Source: an uncultured Pelagibacteraceae bacterium (GTDB taxonomy: Bacteria; Pseudomonadota; Alphaproteobacteria; Pelagibacterales; Pelagibacteraceae). Taken from it: a stretch of DNA of 64,000 bases. The stretch is from contig CAJXBA010000002.1 in NCBI GenBank assembly GCA_913050185.1, positions 1 to 64,000 on the forward strand. The letters are read 5' to 3'. Positions within the stretch are counted from its first letter, which is position 1, and each line of letters starts with the position of its first letter. Made by a program: the position numbers and the translations under genes. The notes below the pieces were generated by a model. That model did not search any database. It saw only the letters and a program-made list of their open reading frames with translations, and was not told the DNA's origin. Below are positions 22,874 to 33,315 of this stretch, one piece after another.

Positions 22874-24592
22874 ATGAATTTAAATGAATTTAAAAGCTTA
22901 GTAGATTTATTTTTTTATCAGGCTAAAAAACAAAATCCTCAAATTGCTTTCTTGGAATGGCTTAATCCTAAAAACAACAAAAAGTTCAGTTGGGGCGAAA
23001 CATCATCAAATATTTATAAGTTAGCAAAAACTTTGAAAGAAAACATTGCGAGTGACGATAGATGCCTTTTAGTTTCTGAAAATAGACCAGAGTGGATGAT
23101 TTCCGATATTGCGGTAATGCTAGCGGGTGGAATTACGGTACCTGCGTATACAACCTATACCGAAAAAGATTATAAATACATAATTGAAGATTGCCGACCT
23201 TCTGTAATCATTGTTTCAAATAACGAGATGCATGACAAGTTAAAAAATATAATCGAGGAAAAATCTTTTGTAAGAAAAGTAATTACTTTCGATGAAATCC
23301 AAAAAGAAGATTATAAAGATAAATATTTAGATTTTAATTCTATAATTAAAAACGATTTACAAGAAAATGATAAAATAAAAAATTTAAATTTAAAAAGAAG
23401 TTCTCCAGCCTGCATAATATATACATCCGGAACGGGCGGAAACCCCAAAGGGGTCATTTTAAGTCATGGAGGCATATTAAATAATTTGGAGGGAGCTTGT
23501 GAAATATTAAAACCATTAATTGACAAGAGGCCAATTTTTTTAACCTGGCTTCCTCTATCACATTCTTATGAGCACACAGTCCAGTTTGCGCAAATTGCAG
23601 TTGGTGCAAAAGTTTTTTACGCAGAAAAAATAGAAAAACTTTTAGATAATATTTCAGAAGCCAAACCAACTATTATGACTGCAGTTCCACGATTTTATCA
23701 AAATCTTTATAACAAAATAAACATGAATATGAAAAAAGCGAAAGGATTTAAGAAAAAATTAATTAAAGCAACAATCGATTTAGGAAAAAAAGAGCTATTA
23801 AAACAAAAAATGAATTTTCCAGAAAGACTTATGAATTCAGTGGTAAACACTTTGGTTAGAAAAAAAGTAAAAAAACAGTTTGGTGGAAATTTAAAAGCTT
23901 TTGTATCAGGGGGTGGTGCTCTGGATAAAGAAATAGGAGAATTTTTAAATGCCATAGGATTACCCACTTTGCAAGGATATGGTTTGACCGAAACTTCTCC
24001 AGTGGTTAGCTGTAATCCAATTCATAAAATTAGGGTAGAAACCGTAGGACCACCATTTAAAGGAAATGAAGTTAAAATTGCTGAAGATGGAGAAATTTTG
24101 GTTAAGGGAGAGAATGTAATGTTAGGTTATTGGAATAAAAAAGAAGACACCGCAAAAGTTATTAAAGATGGTTGGTTATATACGGGAGATATTGGAGAAA
24201 TAGATCCTAGAGACGGTTACTTAAAAATAACGGATAGAAAAAAAGATATAATTGTCAGCGCAGGGGGAGATAATATTTCTCCAGCTAAAATTGAAAATCA
24301 ACTATCAAATTCTCCAGAAATAGACCAGTGTTTGGTATACGGAGAAGGAAAAAAATATTTGGTTGCGCTAATCGTCCCAAGTAAAGAATTCAAAGAACAA
24401 AAAGAAAAAATAAACGAAATAATAAATGAAATAAATAAAAATTTAACTTTAGTTGAAAAAATAAAAAAATTTCATTTAATTAATGAAAACTTTTCAATTG
24501 AAAATGGATTGTTGACACCAACAATGAAAGTAAAAAGAAACAAAGTAACTCTAAAATACAAAAATATTTTAGAAAATTTCTATAAAAAATAA
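22874..24592 (+). CDS. Long-chain acyl-CoA synthetase (AMP-forming)
   Basis: IIYTSGTGGNPKGVILSH, GYGLTETSPV, GWLYTGDIGEID. Confidence 0.93.
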   Translation: MNLNEFKSLVDLFFYQAKKQNPQIAFLEWLNPKNNKKFSWGETSSNIYKLAKTLKENIASDDRCLLVSENRPEWMISDIAVMLAGGITVPAYTTYTEKDYKYIIEDCRPSVIIVSNNEMHDKLKNIIEEKSFVRKVITFDEIQKEDYKDKYLDFNSIIKNDLQENDKIKNLNLKRSSPACIIYTSGTGGNPKGVILSHGGILNNLEGACEILKPLIDKRPIFLTWLPLSHSYEHTVQFAQIAVGAKVFYAEKIEKLLDNISEAKPTIMTAVPRFYQNLYNKINMNMKKAKGFKKKLIKATIDLGKKELLKQKMNFPERLMNSVVNTLVRKKVKKQFGGNLKAFVSGGGALDKEIGEFLNAIGLPTLQGYGLTETSPVVSCNPIHKIRVETVGPPFKGNEVKIAEDGEILVKGENVMLGYWNKKEDTAKVIKDGWLYTGDIGEIDPRDGYLKITDRKKDIIVSAGGDNISPAKIENQLSNSPEIDQCLVYGEGKKYLVALIVPSKEFKEQKEKINEIINEINKNLTLVEKIKKFHLINENFSIENGLLTPTMKVKRNKVTLKYKNILENFYKK

Positions 24593-24800
24593 TATAGGTA
24601 ACAGCATCTCAAACAATAAAATGATTAAATAAGTAACGTTATTACTTGTTTATTTTAATAATAAAAAAATTAAATTAATTTATTTTAAATTTGCCAACAT
24701 AATTAATGTTTGACATCAGTAAAAAAAAACATAAAGTTTAAAACAACAAACGAATCACTTAATGATTTGTTTAAATTAAAATATAAAGGGAGTTGAAAAA

Positions 24801-24860
24801 ATGGCTAAACGTAGAAAAAAAGCAAAAAAGAAGAAGAAAGCTAAAAAAAGAAGAAGATAA
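24801..24860 (+). CDS. Polybasic 19 aa microprotein MAKRRKKAKKKKKAKKRRR (not in ORF track)
   Basis: ATG with AAAGGGAG RBS about 8 nt upstream, TAA stop, strong terminator 12 nt later. Confidence 0.75.
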   Translation: MAKRRKKAKKKKKAKKRRR

Positions 24861-24872
24861 GCTTTTTTGTTA

Positions 24873-24903
24873 AAAACGCCCTCCAAAAGAGGGCGTTTTT
24901 TAT
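24873..24903 (+). terminator. Intrinsic terminator, likely bidirectional
   Basis: AAAAACGCCCTC-CAAAA-GAGGGCGTTTTTT; A-run and T-run on either side. Confidence 0.92.
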
Positions 24904-24916
24904 TGACTTTTATTTA

Positions 24917-25561
24917 TTAAGTGAGCTTTTCTGCACGTCTTAAAGCTTTATCCATCTTTTGTTGAGCTTTATGTCCGAGAACTACCTCAATTTCACTTTT
25001 TAATCTATTGTATGCTTTTTCAAAAAGTTGTCTTTCACTATAAGATTGTTCTGCAATCTCGTCTGTTTTATTATTTAAGTCTCTTACTACTTCTGCCAAC
25101 TCATAAATCTTTCCCGAGTTGATTTTTTGTTCATATTCTTGAGCTCTTCTACTCCACATAGTTTTTTTTATTTTTGGCTTATTTTTTAAAATATTGATTG
25201 TTTTATTGATTTGGTTGATACTGGAAATGGGTCTCAAAAACGATTGCTGATTTAAAGGTATACTTAACGTAAGTTTTTCTTTTTCTATAAAAATCTTGTA
25301 AAAATTTATGTCTATATCACCTATTTTAGCTTTTTCAACAGCAACGATTTTTCCAACACCGTGTTTTGGATACACAATATAGTCTTTAATATTATAAATT
25401 TTTTTTTCACTAGGTTGTTTTTTTATTTTTTTGATCTTAATTTTTTCTCCATTTGGCTTAAAGTTACTTGGATCAATCTTTTTTTTTAATTCTTTTTTTC
25501 CTTGTTTTTTCTTTAGGATTTTCTTTGATTTTTTCTTTCTTCCTCTTTTCTTTTTTCTCAT
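24917..25561 (-). CDS. carD: CarD family transcriptional regulator
   Basis: YNIKDYIVYPKHGVGKIVAVEK...FYKIFIEKEKLTLSIPL; very basic N-terminus. Confidence 0.92.
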   Translation of the reverse strand: MRKKKRGRKKKSKKILKKKQGKKELKKKIDPSNFKPNGEKIKIKKIKKQPSEKKIYNIKDYIVYPKHGVGKIVAVEKAKIGDIDINFYKIFIEKEKLTLSIPLNQQSFLRPISSINQINKTINILKNKPKIKKTMWSRRAQEYEQKINSGKIYELAEVVRDLNNKTDEIAEQSYSERQLFEKAYNRLKSEIEVVLGHKAQQKMDKALRRAEKLT

Positions 25562-25570
25562 AAGTGAATA

Positions 25571-25912
25571 TTAATCTCCTTTACCTGACGTTTTGCTGAA
25601 ATATTTAAGTTTATTTTTGACCGCGCGCCATTTTTCTTGATCCTGAGGTACATCTTCTTCTCTTTTTTTTGTTATATTTGGCCATAGAGCACCATATTTT
25701 GTATTGTGCTTAACCCAATCGCTCGTGTTATCATTAGTGTCAGGTTCAATGGCATCTATAGGGCACTCAGGTTCACAAACTCCACAGTCTATACACTCGT
25801 CAGGTTTGATTACGAGCATATTTTCACCTTCATAAAAACAATCTACTGGACAAACCTCCACACAATCCATCAGTTTGCATTTAATACATTTATCATTAAC
25901 AATATAAGTCAT
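25571..25912 (-). CDS. fdxA: Ferredoxin FdxA (7Fe-8S type)
   Basis: [55 protein letters not shown]. Confidence 0.96.
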   Translation of the reverse strand: MTYIVNDKCIKCKLMDCVEVCPVDCFYEGENMLVIKPDECIDCGVCEPECPIDAIEPDTNDNTSDWVKHNTKYGALWPNITKKREEDVPQDQEKWRAVKNKLKYFSKTSGKGD

Positions 25913-25914
25913 AC

Positions 25915-26340
25915 TTATTTTATTGAATTTTTAACTTTCAGTTTAATCAACCCAGAGTCTCTGTCAGGAACATACAACAAACCGCAAACTCTTCTGATTA
26001 AATTAGATTCATAGTTATTACTGACGGCATCCGAATACACAATTTTCCAAAGTATTTCAACTATTTTAAGTCTGAATTCTATTGAGTTTTTTTTGATTTC
26101 CTTTGTGAATTCAATAATTTGATTTGATTCCTTCTCTTTTTTTTCTGCTTCTATTAATAATTTTTCTACTTCGTTTGATGTTGTTAAGTTTAGATTTATT
26201 AACGCTTTTTTAATTATTTCTTTTTCAATATTTGTATAATTGTCATCTATTTTTGCGGCATGTATTAACAATGATGTTACCAAAATATTTTTGTTTCCTA
26301 TTTCTTTTTCGTTATCTTTCTTAAATATTTTTCTAAACAT
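25915..26340 (-). CDS. TerB-like domain protein
   Basis: Helical [29 protein letters not shown] ... [29 protein letters not shown] pattern. Confidence 0.75.
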   Translation of the reverse strand: MFRKIFKKDNEKEIGNKNILVTSLLIHAAKIDDNYTNIEKEIIKKALINLNLTTSNEVEKLLIEAEKKEKESNQIIEFTKEIKKNSIEFRLKIVEILWKIVYSDAVSNNYESNLIRRVCGLLYVPDRDSGLIKLKVKNSIK

Positions 26341-28830
26341 TTATCTGAATCTCAACTCTGACAGTTTATCAAACAGTTTATTTTTATTTAGTTTTTTGAT
26401 TGCATTTTTTTGTATATTTTTTTTATGTTTAGGTCGATATACAAAATATTCTTCTTCGCTTTTTTCAACTTTTTTATGTTTATATTTCATCAATTTCAAT
26501 AGCTTGAAAAAATTTTCCTTATTACAACCAACTAAATTTATCATATCAGAATCAATTTTAAATGTACCAGCTTTGGTATTTTCAATGATTTTTAAAAAAA
26601 GTCTTTCTAAAATATCAACTCTCACATAAAATTTGTCGAAATTTTCAAATCCACATATTAACATGAATTTTCTGTTTTTTTTTTCATTTGTTAGAAAGTT
26701 TAAGCCAAATTTAGGAATTATATTTTTTTCGTCATGTGGAAAATATAATTTCCACAATTTTATTCTAAGATTCACAGCGCTTGGTTTAAGCATTTTAGGA
26801 AGAAAAATATTATATCTTCCAAGTTTGATGCCTATTTTTCTCAAAATTACCCTATCCTCTTTAGGAATATTTTTTATTATTGGATCAATTATTTCTCTTT
26901 TGATTACTCCATTATTTTCATACAACTGATAGCATAATGCTCTTACATAATTATTTTTAAAATTTAATTTGCTGAGATTAACAAGATCAGATAACTCATT
27001 TGTAATTAACTTGTCTAATTTCTTTTCTAGATTTTTTTTCAATTTTTCTTTTGATTCTAGATCAATAGCTTCATCAACCAGCAACTCTAATTTTGGATTT
27101 AAATAATTTTTGCCTGGTGTGATATGAGCAATAGGATTGTCCATCCAATATATTTTATAATCATCTCCAAGTTCTAAATTTTCTTCGCTTGCTATCTTAT
27201 TAGTTCTTCTCATTAATTCTGGTGCTATTGCCTGTCTAGCAGCCTTTCTAAGCGATTTAATATCAGTTTTTAATGAACCGGTTTTAAGATCTAAGTCTAG
27301 TTCTAGTCCCCTTAATCGACCTATGTATTGGCCATCAATAATCACTTTGTTTTCATTATTGATTTCTGTTCCCAATATAATGTCCTGTTTTAAACTTCTT
27401 GATAGAACACTTATTCTTTTATCTACAAAATTTTTCGTAAGTTCTTCGTGAAGTTTATCAGACAACTTATCTTCTATACTTTTTGTTCTTTCGATCCAAA
27501 AATCAGAATTATCAATCCAACCTTTTTTATTTGCAATATAAGCCCAAGTCCGAACATTTGAAATTCTATTTGTTAGAGTATCAATATTGCCGTCGTATCT
27601 ATCCACGTATTTAAGTTGTGTTTTTATATAGTCATTAGAAACTTTTCCAACTTTTGATGTTAAAAAACTAAAAACTTTTTTTACTATATCTATATGGTTT
27701 CCATAGGCTTTTTTTGAAAAATTTGGTATTTGACAACATTCCCAGAGGATTTGAACAACTTCTTTTGTATTAATAATTTTTATATCGTTATTGTTTTTTA
27801 TTATAAATTTTAATACTTTTTCATCTTCGCAATCATTAATTCTCCTCAAAAATTCGTTATTTGGTTTTTTTTCGAGTGAAAAAAGCAAATTATCTAAATT
27901 TTCAAAATTAAGTTCAAAATTTCTCCAATAAATTATATTTATTTTTCCAAGTTCATGTTTTTCTAATTTTTCAACTATATCAGACGAAAAATTTTGACAT
28001 TGTCCCGTTATTCCAAAACTTCCGTCATTAATGTGCCTACCTGCTCTGCCGGCTATCTGTGAAATTTCACTTATATTTAATTGTCTAGTTTTTTTCCCAT
28101 CAAATTTTTTTAAATTAGTGAAACTTACATTGTCAATATCCATGTTGATTCCCATTCCAATAGCATCAGTAGCAACAAGAAAGTTTGTATCTCCAGATTG
28201 ATAAAGTTTTACCTGTGAATTTCTAGTCTTGGGACTTAAAGATCCCATTATAATTGCAGCTCCACCCTTTTGTCTTCTTACTAATTCTGCTATTGCATAA
28301 ACTTCATCGACAGAGAAAGCTATCAGAGCGGTTTTTGGATTTAGTCGCGATATTTTTTTATAACCACTGTATGTTAACTTTGAATAACGTTCTCTATCAA
28401 CAAATTCAACATTATCAATTAAAGGAGTGATTACGTGCTTTATAGTACTCGAACCAAGAAACATTGTAAGTTTATCGCCCCTTGCATTTAATAATCTTTC
28501 TGTAAATATATGACCTCTTTCATGATCAGTGCACATCTGTATTTCATCAACGGCAACAAAATCTACCATTATATTTTGAGGCATAGATTCTACAGTGCAT
28601 ATATAATACTTTGGTGATTTCGGGATTATTTTTTCCTCTCCTGTAATAAGAGCTACTTTTTCTTGTCCAATTTTATCTACACATTTATCAAAAATTTCTC
28701 TAGCCAATAATCTAAGAGGAAAACCTAAAATTCCACTTTCGTAACTTAGCATAGTTTCAACAGCCAAATGTGTTTTGCCGGTGTTAGTTGGGCCCAGGAT
28801 AGCAGTAATCTTTTTTATGTTAGTTTCCAT
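26341..28830 (-). CDS. SUV3/MgpS-like DEAD-family RNA helicase
   Basis: ILGPTNTGKTHLAVE Walker A, VDEIQ, QIAGRAGR. Confidence 0.93.
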   Translation of the reverse strand: METNIKKITAILGPTNTGKTHLAVETMLSYESGILGFPLRLLAREIFDKCVDKIGQEKVALITGEEKIIPKSPKYYICTVESMPQNIMVDFVAVDEIQMCTDHERGHIFTERLLNARGDKLTMFLGSSTIKHVITPLIDNVEFVDRERYSKLTYSGYKKISRLNPKTALIAFSVDEVYAIAELVRRQKGGAAIIMGSLSPKTRNSQVKLYQSGDTNFLVATDAIGMGINMDIDNVSFTNLKKFDGKKTRQLNISEISQIAGRAGRHINDGSFGITGQCQNFSSDIVEKLEKHELGKINIIYWRNFELNFENLDNLLFSLEKKPNNEFLRRINDCEDEKVLKFIIKNNNDIKIINTKEVVQILWECCQIPNFSKKAYGNHIDIVKKVFSFLTSKVGKVSNDYIKTQLKYVDRYDGNIDTLTNRISNVRTWAYIANKKGWIDNSDFWIERTKSIEDKLSDKLHEELTKNFVDKRISVLSRSLKQDIILGTEINNENKVIIDGQYIGRLRGLELDLDLKTGSLKTDIKSLRKAARQAIAPELMRRTNKIASEENLELGDDYKIYWMDNPIAHITPGKNYLNPKLELLVDEAIDLESKEKLKKNLEKKLDKLITNELSDLVNLSKLNFKNNYVRALCYQLYENNGVIKREIIDPIIKNIPKEDRVILRKIGIKLGRYNIFLPKMLKPSAVNLRIKLWKLYFPHDEKNIIPKFGLNFLTNEKKNRKFMLICGFENFDKFYVRVDILERLFLKIIENTKAGTFKIDSDMINLVGCNKENFFKLLKLMKYKHKKVEKSEEEYFVYRPKHKKNIQKNAIKKLNKNKLFDKLSELRFR

Positions 28831-29003
28831 CGATTGTGTTTGATTTGTATGGGTACACTATATCTTGATTAATTATTAGAACAAAAGATGATTAAAACAT
28901 GACCGAATCAACATTATAAAAGTTCTCATTTTTTAAAATTAATATGTAATCTTAACATAATATTAAAAAATTCAATATTAAATTTTTTGGAATTAATAGT
29001 CTT

Positions 29004-30962
29004 ATGAACAAGCAAATTTGGAAGATTAAAAAAGAAGAAATGAAAGAAACTAATTTGTTTTTGTATTCTAATTTTATCAAGAAAAATTTTAATATTGATA
29101 TAGGCGACAACTATAACAAGCTCTGGAAGTGGTCAATTAATAATCCAAAAATTTTTTGGAAATCTATTTGGAATTTTACAAAGGTTAAGGGCAATTTAGG
29201 AAATATTTTGCTTCAAGAATCGGATGCTTTTTACAAGACTAGATTTTTTCCTGATACTGAACTTAATTATGCAGAAAATTTACTGGCAAAAAATAATTTG
29301 GAAACAGCCATAATATTTAGAAGTGAAAATGGATTCAAAACAATCATTTCTTGGAGGAATTTAAATTTAAATGTTCAAAAAATTTCAAATTGGATGAAAT
29401 CTAACGGAATAAAAAAAGGAGATCGCATAGCTGCATATTTACCAAATATACCAGAAACTGTAATCGCTTATCTTAGCACTTCAACCATAGGGTCCATATG
29501 GTCCTCATGCTCGCCAGATTTCGGTGCAGATGGAGCTATAAGTAGATTCTCTCAGATTGGACCAAAAATATTATTTATTGGGGATAAATATTTTTATGAC
29601 GGTAAAATAATCAATATTTTGGATAGATTACCAGAAATTCTTAGCAAAGTATCCTCGATTAACAAAGTTGTAATAGTTCCTTATCCTGGCACAGAGTGTG
29701 AAAAAAAAAATAATATTAAAAAAGCTACATATAATTGGAATGAATTAATAAATTTAACAAATAAAAATAAAATTCAATATAAAATGCTAAGTTTCAATGA
29801 TCCTTTGGCTATTCTTTACTCAAGCGGCACAACTGGAAAGCCTAAATGTATTTGTCATGGAACTGGAGGAGTATTGTTACAACATAATAAAGAATTGCAA
29901 TTACATTGTGATGTTAAAGAAAATGACCGTATATTTTATTTTACTACCTGCGGGTGGATGATGTGGAATTGGTTGGTAGGTTCGCTTGCATCAGGAGCAT
30001 CAATTGTATTGTTTGATGGTTTTCCATTATATAAAAAAAAAGATTTATTATTTGAGATTGTAAGTGAAGAGCAAATTACGCTTTTAGGTGTTAGTGCAAA
30101 ATATATTGATACTCTCAAAAATAATAAAGTTATTCCAAAAGATAATTACGATTTTCCAAAATTAAGAACCATTTGTTCAACGGGTTCTCCTCTGTCTGAT
30201 GATGGATTTAGATATATTTATAAAAACATTAAAGATGATGTTCATTTAGCCTCTATTTCGGGAGGAACTGATATTGTATCATGTTTTGTTTTGGGAAACT
30301 TATTTCAACCAGTCAATGCTGGAGAAATTCAAAACAGAGGATTGGGTATGGACGTAGATGTGTTTGATGAAAAAGGCTTTTCTATAAAAAATAAAAAAGG
30401 AGAATTAGTTTGCAAGAGGCCTTTTCCTTCTATGCCAGTTAAGTTTTGGAATGATGATGGTGATAGTAAATACAAATCTTCATATTTTGAAAAGTATAAT
30501 AATGTTTGGCACCATGGTGATTTTGCAAAAGTGACAGATAATGGAGGATTTATAATATACGGTAGATCTGATACTACACTTAACCCAGGGGGTGTTAGGC
30601 TAGGAACCGCAGAAATATACGATGTAGTTGAAAAATTTAGAGAGATAAAGGAATCAATTGTTGTCGGACAATCATGGAAAAATGATATAAGAATAATTTT
30701 GTTCATTGTTCTAAATACAGGTTATAAATTAAATATTGAAATAAAAGAAAAAATTAAAAATGCAATTAGATCTAAAACTTCACCAAAACATGTACCTTCG
30801 AAGATTGTATCAGTTTTAGACATTCCTAAAACAAAAAATGGAAAACTTATGGAATTAGCTGTTAAAAAAACTGTCGAAGGAGAAGCAATAAAAAATTTGG
30901 AAAGTTTAGCTAATCCAAATAGTTTAGAACAATTTAAAAATATTAAAGAATTAAGTGAATAA
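29004..30962 (+). CDS. Acetoacetyl-CoA synthetase-like AMP-forming ligase
   Basis: ILYSSGTTGKPKCICHGTGG, FFTTCGWMMWNWLVGSLASGA, ISGGTDIVSCFV. Confidence 0.92.
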   Translation: MNKQIWKIKKEEMKETNLFLYSNFIKKNFNIDIGDNYNKLWKWSINNPKIFWKSIWNFTKVKGNLGNILLQESDAFYKTRFFPDTELNYAENLLAKNNLETAIIFRSENGFKTIISWRNLNLNVQKISNWMKSNGIKKGDRIAAYLPNIPETVIAYLSTSTIGSIWSSCSPDFGADGAISRFSQIGPKILFIGDKYFYDGKIINILDRLPEILSKVSSINKVVIVPYPGTECEKKNNIKKATYNWNELINLTNKNKIQYKMLSFNDPLAILYSSGTTGKPKCICHGTGGVLLQHNKELQLHCDVKENDRIFYFTTCGWMMWNWLVGSLASGASIVLFDGFPLYKKKDLLFEIVSEEQITLLGVSAKYIDTLKNNKVIPKDNYDFPKLRTICSTGSPLSDDGFRYIYKNIKDDVHLASISGGTDIVSCFVLGNLFQPVNAGEIQNRGLGMDVDVFDEKGFSIKNKKGELVCKRPFPSMPVKFWNDDGDSKYKSSYFEKYNNVWHHGDFAKVTDNGGFIIYGRSDTTLNPGGVRLGTAEIYDVVEKFREIKESIVVGQSWKNDIRIILFIVLNTGYKLNIEIKEKIKNAIRSKTSPKHVPSKIVSVLDIPKTKNGKLMELAVKKTVEGEAIKNLESLANPNSLEQFKNIKELSE

Positions 30963-32190
30963 AATTATTAAAGAACAAATCAGTCTACTAAAACATTCAG
31001 CTACCTTGGCAATTAACGAGGAATCCGATAGGTTAAAAAAAAAAGGAAAAAAAGTTTATAAATTTGGTTTTGGCCAATCTCCATTTTCCGTACCAGAATC
31101 TGTTATTTCTGCACTAAAAAAATATGCAAATAAAAACACTTATTTGCCCATGCAGGGACTTGAAGAATTAAGATTAGCAATATCAAACCATTTAAATCAG
31201 AATAACGATAATATTTTCACGTCTGAAGACATTGTTATTGGTCCAGGAACAAAAGAATTAATGTTCTTAACCCAAATTGCTTTTGGAGGAGAAATACTAC
31301 TTTCTGCTCCTAGTTGGGTTTCCTATCAACCTCAAGCAATTATTGCAAAAAATAAAGTTCATTGGATGCAAACTTCAGCCGATACAAATTGGTTTCCAAC
31401 GCCAGAGCAATTAGAAAGTAAAATTAAAAGTGCTAATAATCAAAATTTACTATTCTTTATGAACTCTCCAAATAATCCATCTGGTACAGTTTGTAGCAAC
31501 TTGCAAGAAATTGCAGAAGTTGCAAAAAAATATAAATTAATTATACTTTCTGATGAAATATATTCCCAATTGACTTTTGAAAATCGATATAGATCCATTT
31601 CTAATTTTTATCCGGAGGGAACAATTGTAAGTTCAGGACTAAGTAAATGGTGTGGAGCAGGTGGTTGGAGACTGGGATTTTTTGCAATACCGAAGCAATT
31701 GAATAAATTGAAGAATAGTTTAAAGATATTATGCAGCGAGTCCTTCACTTCTGTAAGCACACCAATTCAATATGCTGCAGTTGAAGCATACAGAGGTGAT
31801 CATTCAAAATATTTAAACGCTATAAAAAAAATATTATCTTTTACAGGAAATTATGTTTATGAAAACCTAAAATCGAACGCTATTAATGTTACAAAACCAG
31901 AGGGAGGATTTTATTTATTTCCAGAATTTACTAATGCAAGGTTTTCTTCATCTTCAGAAATGTGTAAGAACATTTTGAACAAAACCGGCGTAGCTTTATT
32001 ACCAGGTAGTGATTTTGGAGTTGATAGCGAAAAAATGCTTGCTAGACTAAGCTACACTGATTTTAATGGAGACAATTTTTTGGCTAATATTAAGGGTAGT
32101 AAAAATCTAAATAATATAGATATTAATAAATTTGCACCAAATATAGCTGAGGGCATATCTAAGCTCAAAGATTGGTCAAAATCACTTTAA
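30955..32190 (+). CDS. PLP-dependent class I/II aminotransferase
   Basis: NSPNNPSGTVCSN, ILSDEIYSQL, SGLSKWCGAGGWRLGFF; GTG start overlapping previous stop. Confidence 0.92.
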   Translation: MNKIIKEQISLLKHSATLAINEESDRLKKKGKKVYKFGFGQSPFSVPESVISALKKYANKNTYLPMQGLEELRLAISNHLNQNNDNIFTSEDIVIGPGTKELMFLTQIAFGGEILLSAPSWVSYQPQAIIAKNKVHWMQTSADTNWFPTPEQLESKIKSANNQNLLFFMNSPNNPSGTVCSNLQEIAEVAKKYKLIILSDEIYSQLTFENRYRSISNFYPEGTIVSSGLSKWCGAGGWRLGFFAIPKQLNKLKNSLKILCSESFTSVSTPIQYAAVEAYRGDHSKYLNAIKKILSFTGNYVYENLKSNAINVTKPEGGFYLFPEFTNARFSSSSEMCKNILNKTGVALLPGSDFGVDSEKMLARLSYTDFNGDNFLANIKGSKNLNNIDINKFAPNIAEGISKLKDWSKSL

Positions 32191-32259
32191 AATCAATCTT
32201 AAAATTGGTATCCTCAAACCATTAATTATTAATAATTAAGAAAATCAGGAGGGAAAATA

Positions 32260-33258
32260 ATGAGAAAATTTATTTCCGCTATTGCAGGGTCTTTAATGAT
32301 GTTTGCTTTATCTGCGCCATTGGCGACGGTAGCAAAATCAGCAGAATACTTTTCAATAGGCACAGGCGGTCCTACAGGAGTTTATTTTCAAGTAGGTAAC
32401 GCTATTTGCAAGATGGTAGCAAAAATTCAATCAGCAGAACACGGTAGAAAAAAAGGTACAGGTAAGGCTTATCGTTGTTCAGCACCATCAACTGGAGGAT
32501 CGACTTATAACATTGGTCAAATAATGCAAGGTGAACTTCAGTTCGGTGTTGCGCAATCTGATTGGCAGTATCATGCTTATAACGGAACTAAGCCAAAAAA
32601 AGTTAAACCATTTAAGGGCTTAAGAGCCGTATTTTCAGCACACCCAGAACCATTCCAAATTATTGCTGGAAAAGATTCTGGAATAAAAAATTGGGCTTCT
32701 TTGGCAGGCAAAAAAGTTAATATTGGTAATCCTGGCTCTGGTCAAAGGGGAACATTTGAGGTTCTTTTGGAGGCACATAACAAAGACACAGGTTACTTTG
32801 GTGCAACATCCGAACTTACTTCATCAGAACAATCTGGAGCCCTTTGCGATGGGAAAATCGATGCATTTGGTTACACTGTTGGTGTTCCAAATGCGGGAGT
32901 TGCGCAATCTACAGATGGATGTGGAGCATACATAATTGATCTAAAGACATCTCCGGTGAAAAGGTTAGTTGCAAACAATCCTTTTTACGCTTTTGCAACA
33001 ATTCCAAAAGGTACTTATAAAACTTCAGCGAAAGATGTAACGACTTTTGGTGTAATGGCATCAGTAGTAACAAGTGACGCTGTACGAGATGAAGTAGTTT
33101 ACGCTGTGGTCAAAGCTGTTTTTGAAAATCTTGATGATTTTAAAAAACAACACCCAGCATTTGCTAATCTTGATCCTAAGAAAATGATCGTAGACGGTCT
33201 ATCTGCACCACTACATCCTGGGGCAATCAAATATTATAAAGAAGCAGGCTTAATGTAA
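32260..33258 (+). CDS. TAXI family TRAP transporter solute-binding protein
   Basis: Signal peptide, FSIGTGGPTGVYFQVGNAICKMV, LAGKKVNIGNPGSGQRGTFEVLL. Confidence 0.94.
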   Translation: MRKFISAIAGSLMMFALSAPLATVAKSAEYFSIGTGGPTGVYFQVGNAICKMVAKIQSAEHGRKKGTGKAYRCSAPSTGGSTYNIGQIMQGELQFGVAQSDWQYHAYNGTKPKKVKPFKGLRAVFSAHPEPFQIIAGKDSGIKNWASLAGKKVNIGNPGSGQRGTFEVLLEAHNKDTGYFGATSELTSSEQSGALCDGKIDAFGYTVGVPNAGVAQSTDGCGAYIIDLKTSPVKRLVANNPFYAFATIPKGTYKTSAKDVTTFGVMASVVTSDAVRDEVVYAVVKAVFENLDDFKKQHPAFANLDPKKMIVDGLSAPLHPGAIKYYKEAGLM

Positions 33259-33270
33259 GTTATAAAAATT

Positions 33271-33304
33271 AAAGGCCCAGTTGATTAACTGGGCCTTTTT
33301 TTTT
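33271..33304 (+). terminator. Intrinsic terminator between TRAP binding protein and permease
   Basis: AAAGGCCCAGTTGATTAACTGGGCCTTTTTTTTT. Confidence 0.92.
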
Positions 33305-33315
33305 ATTCTTCTTTA

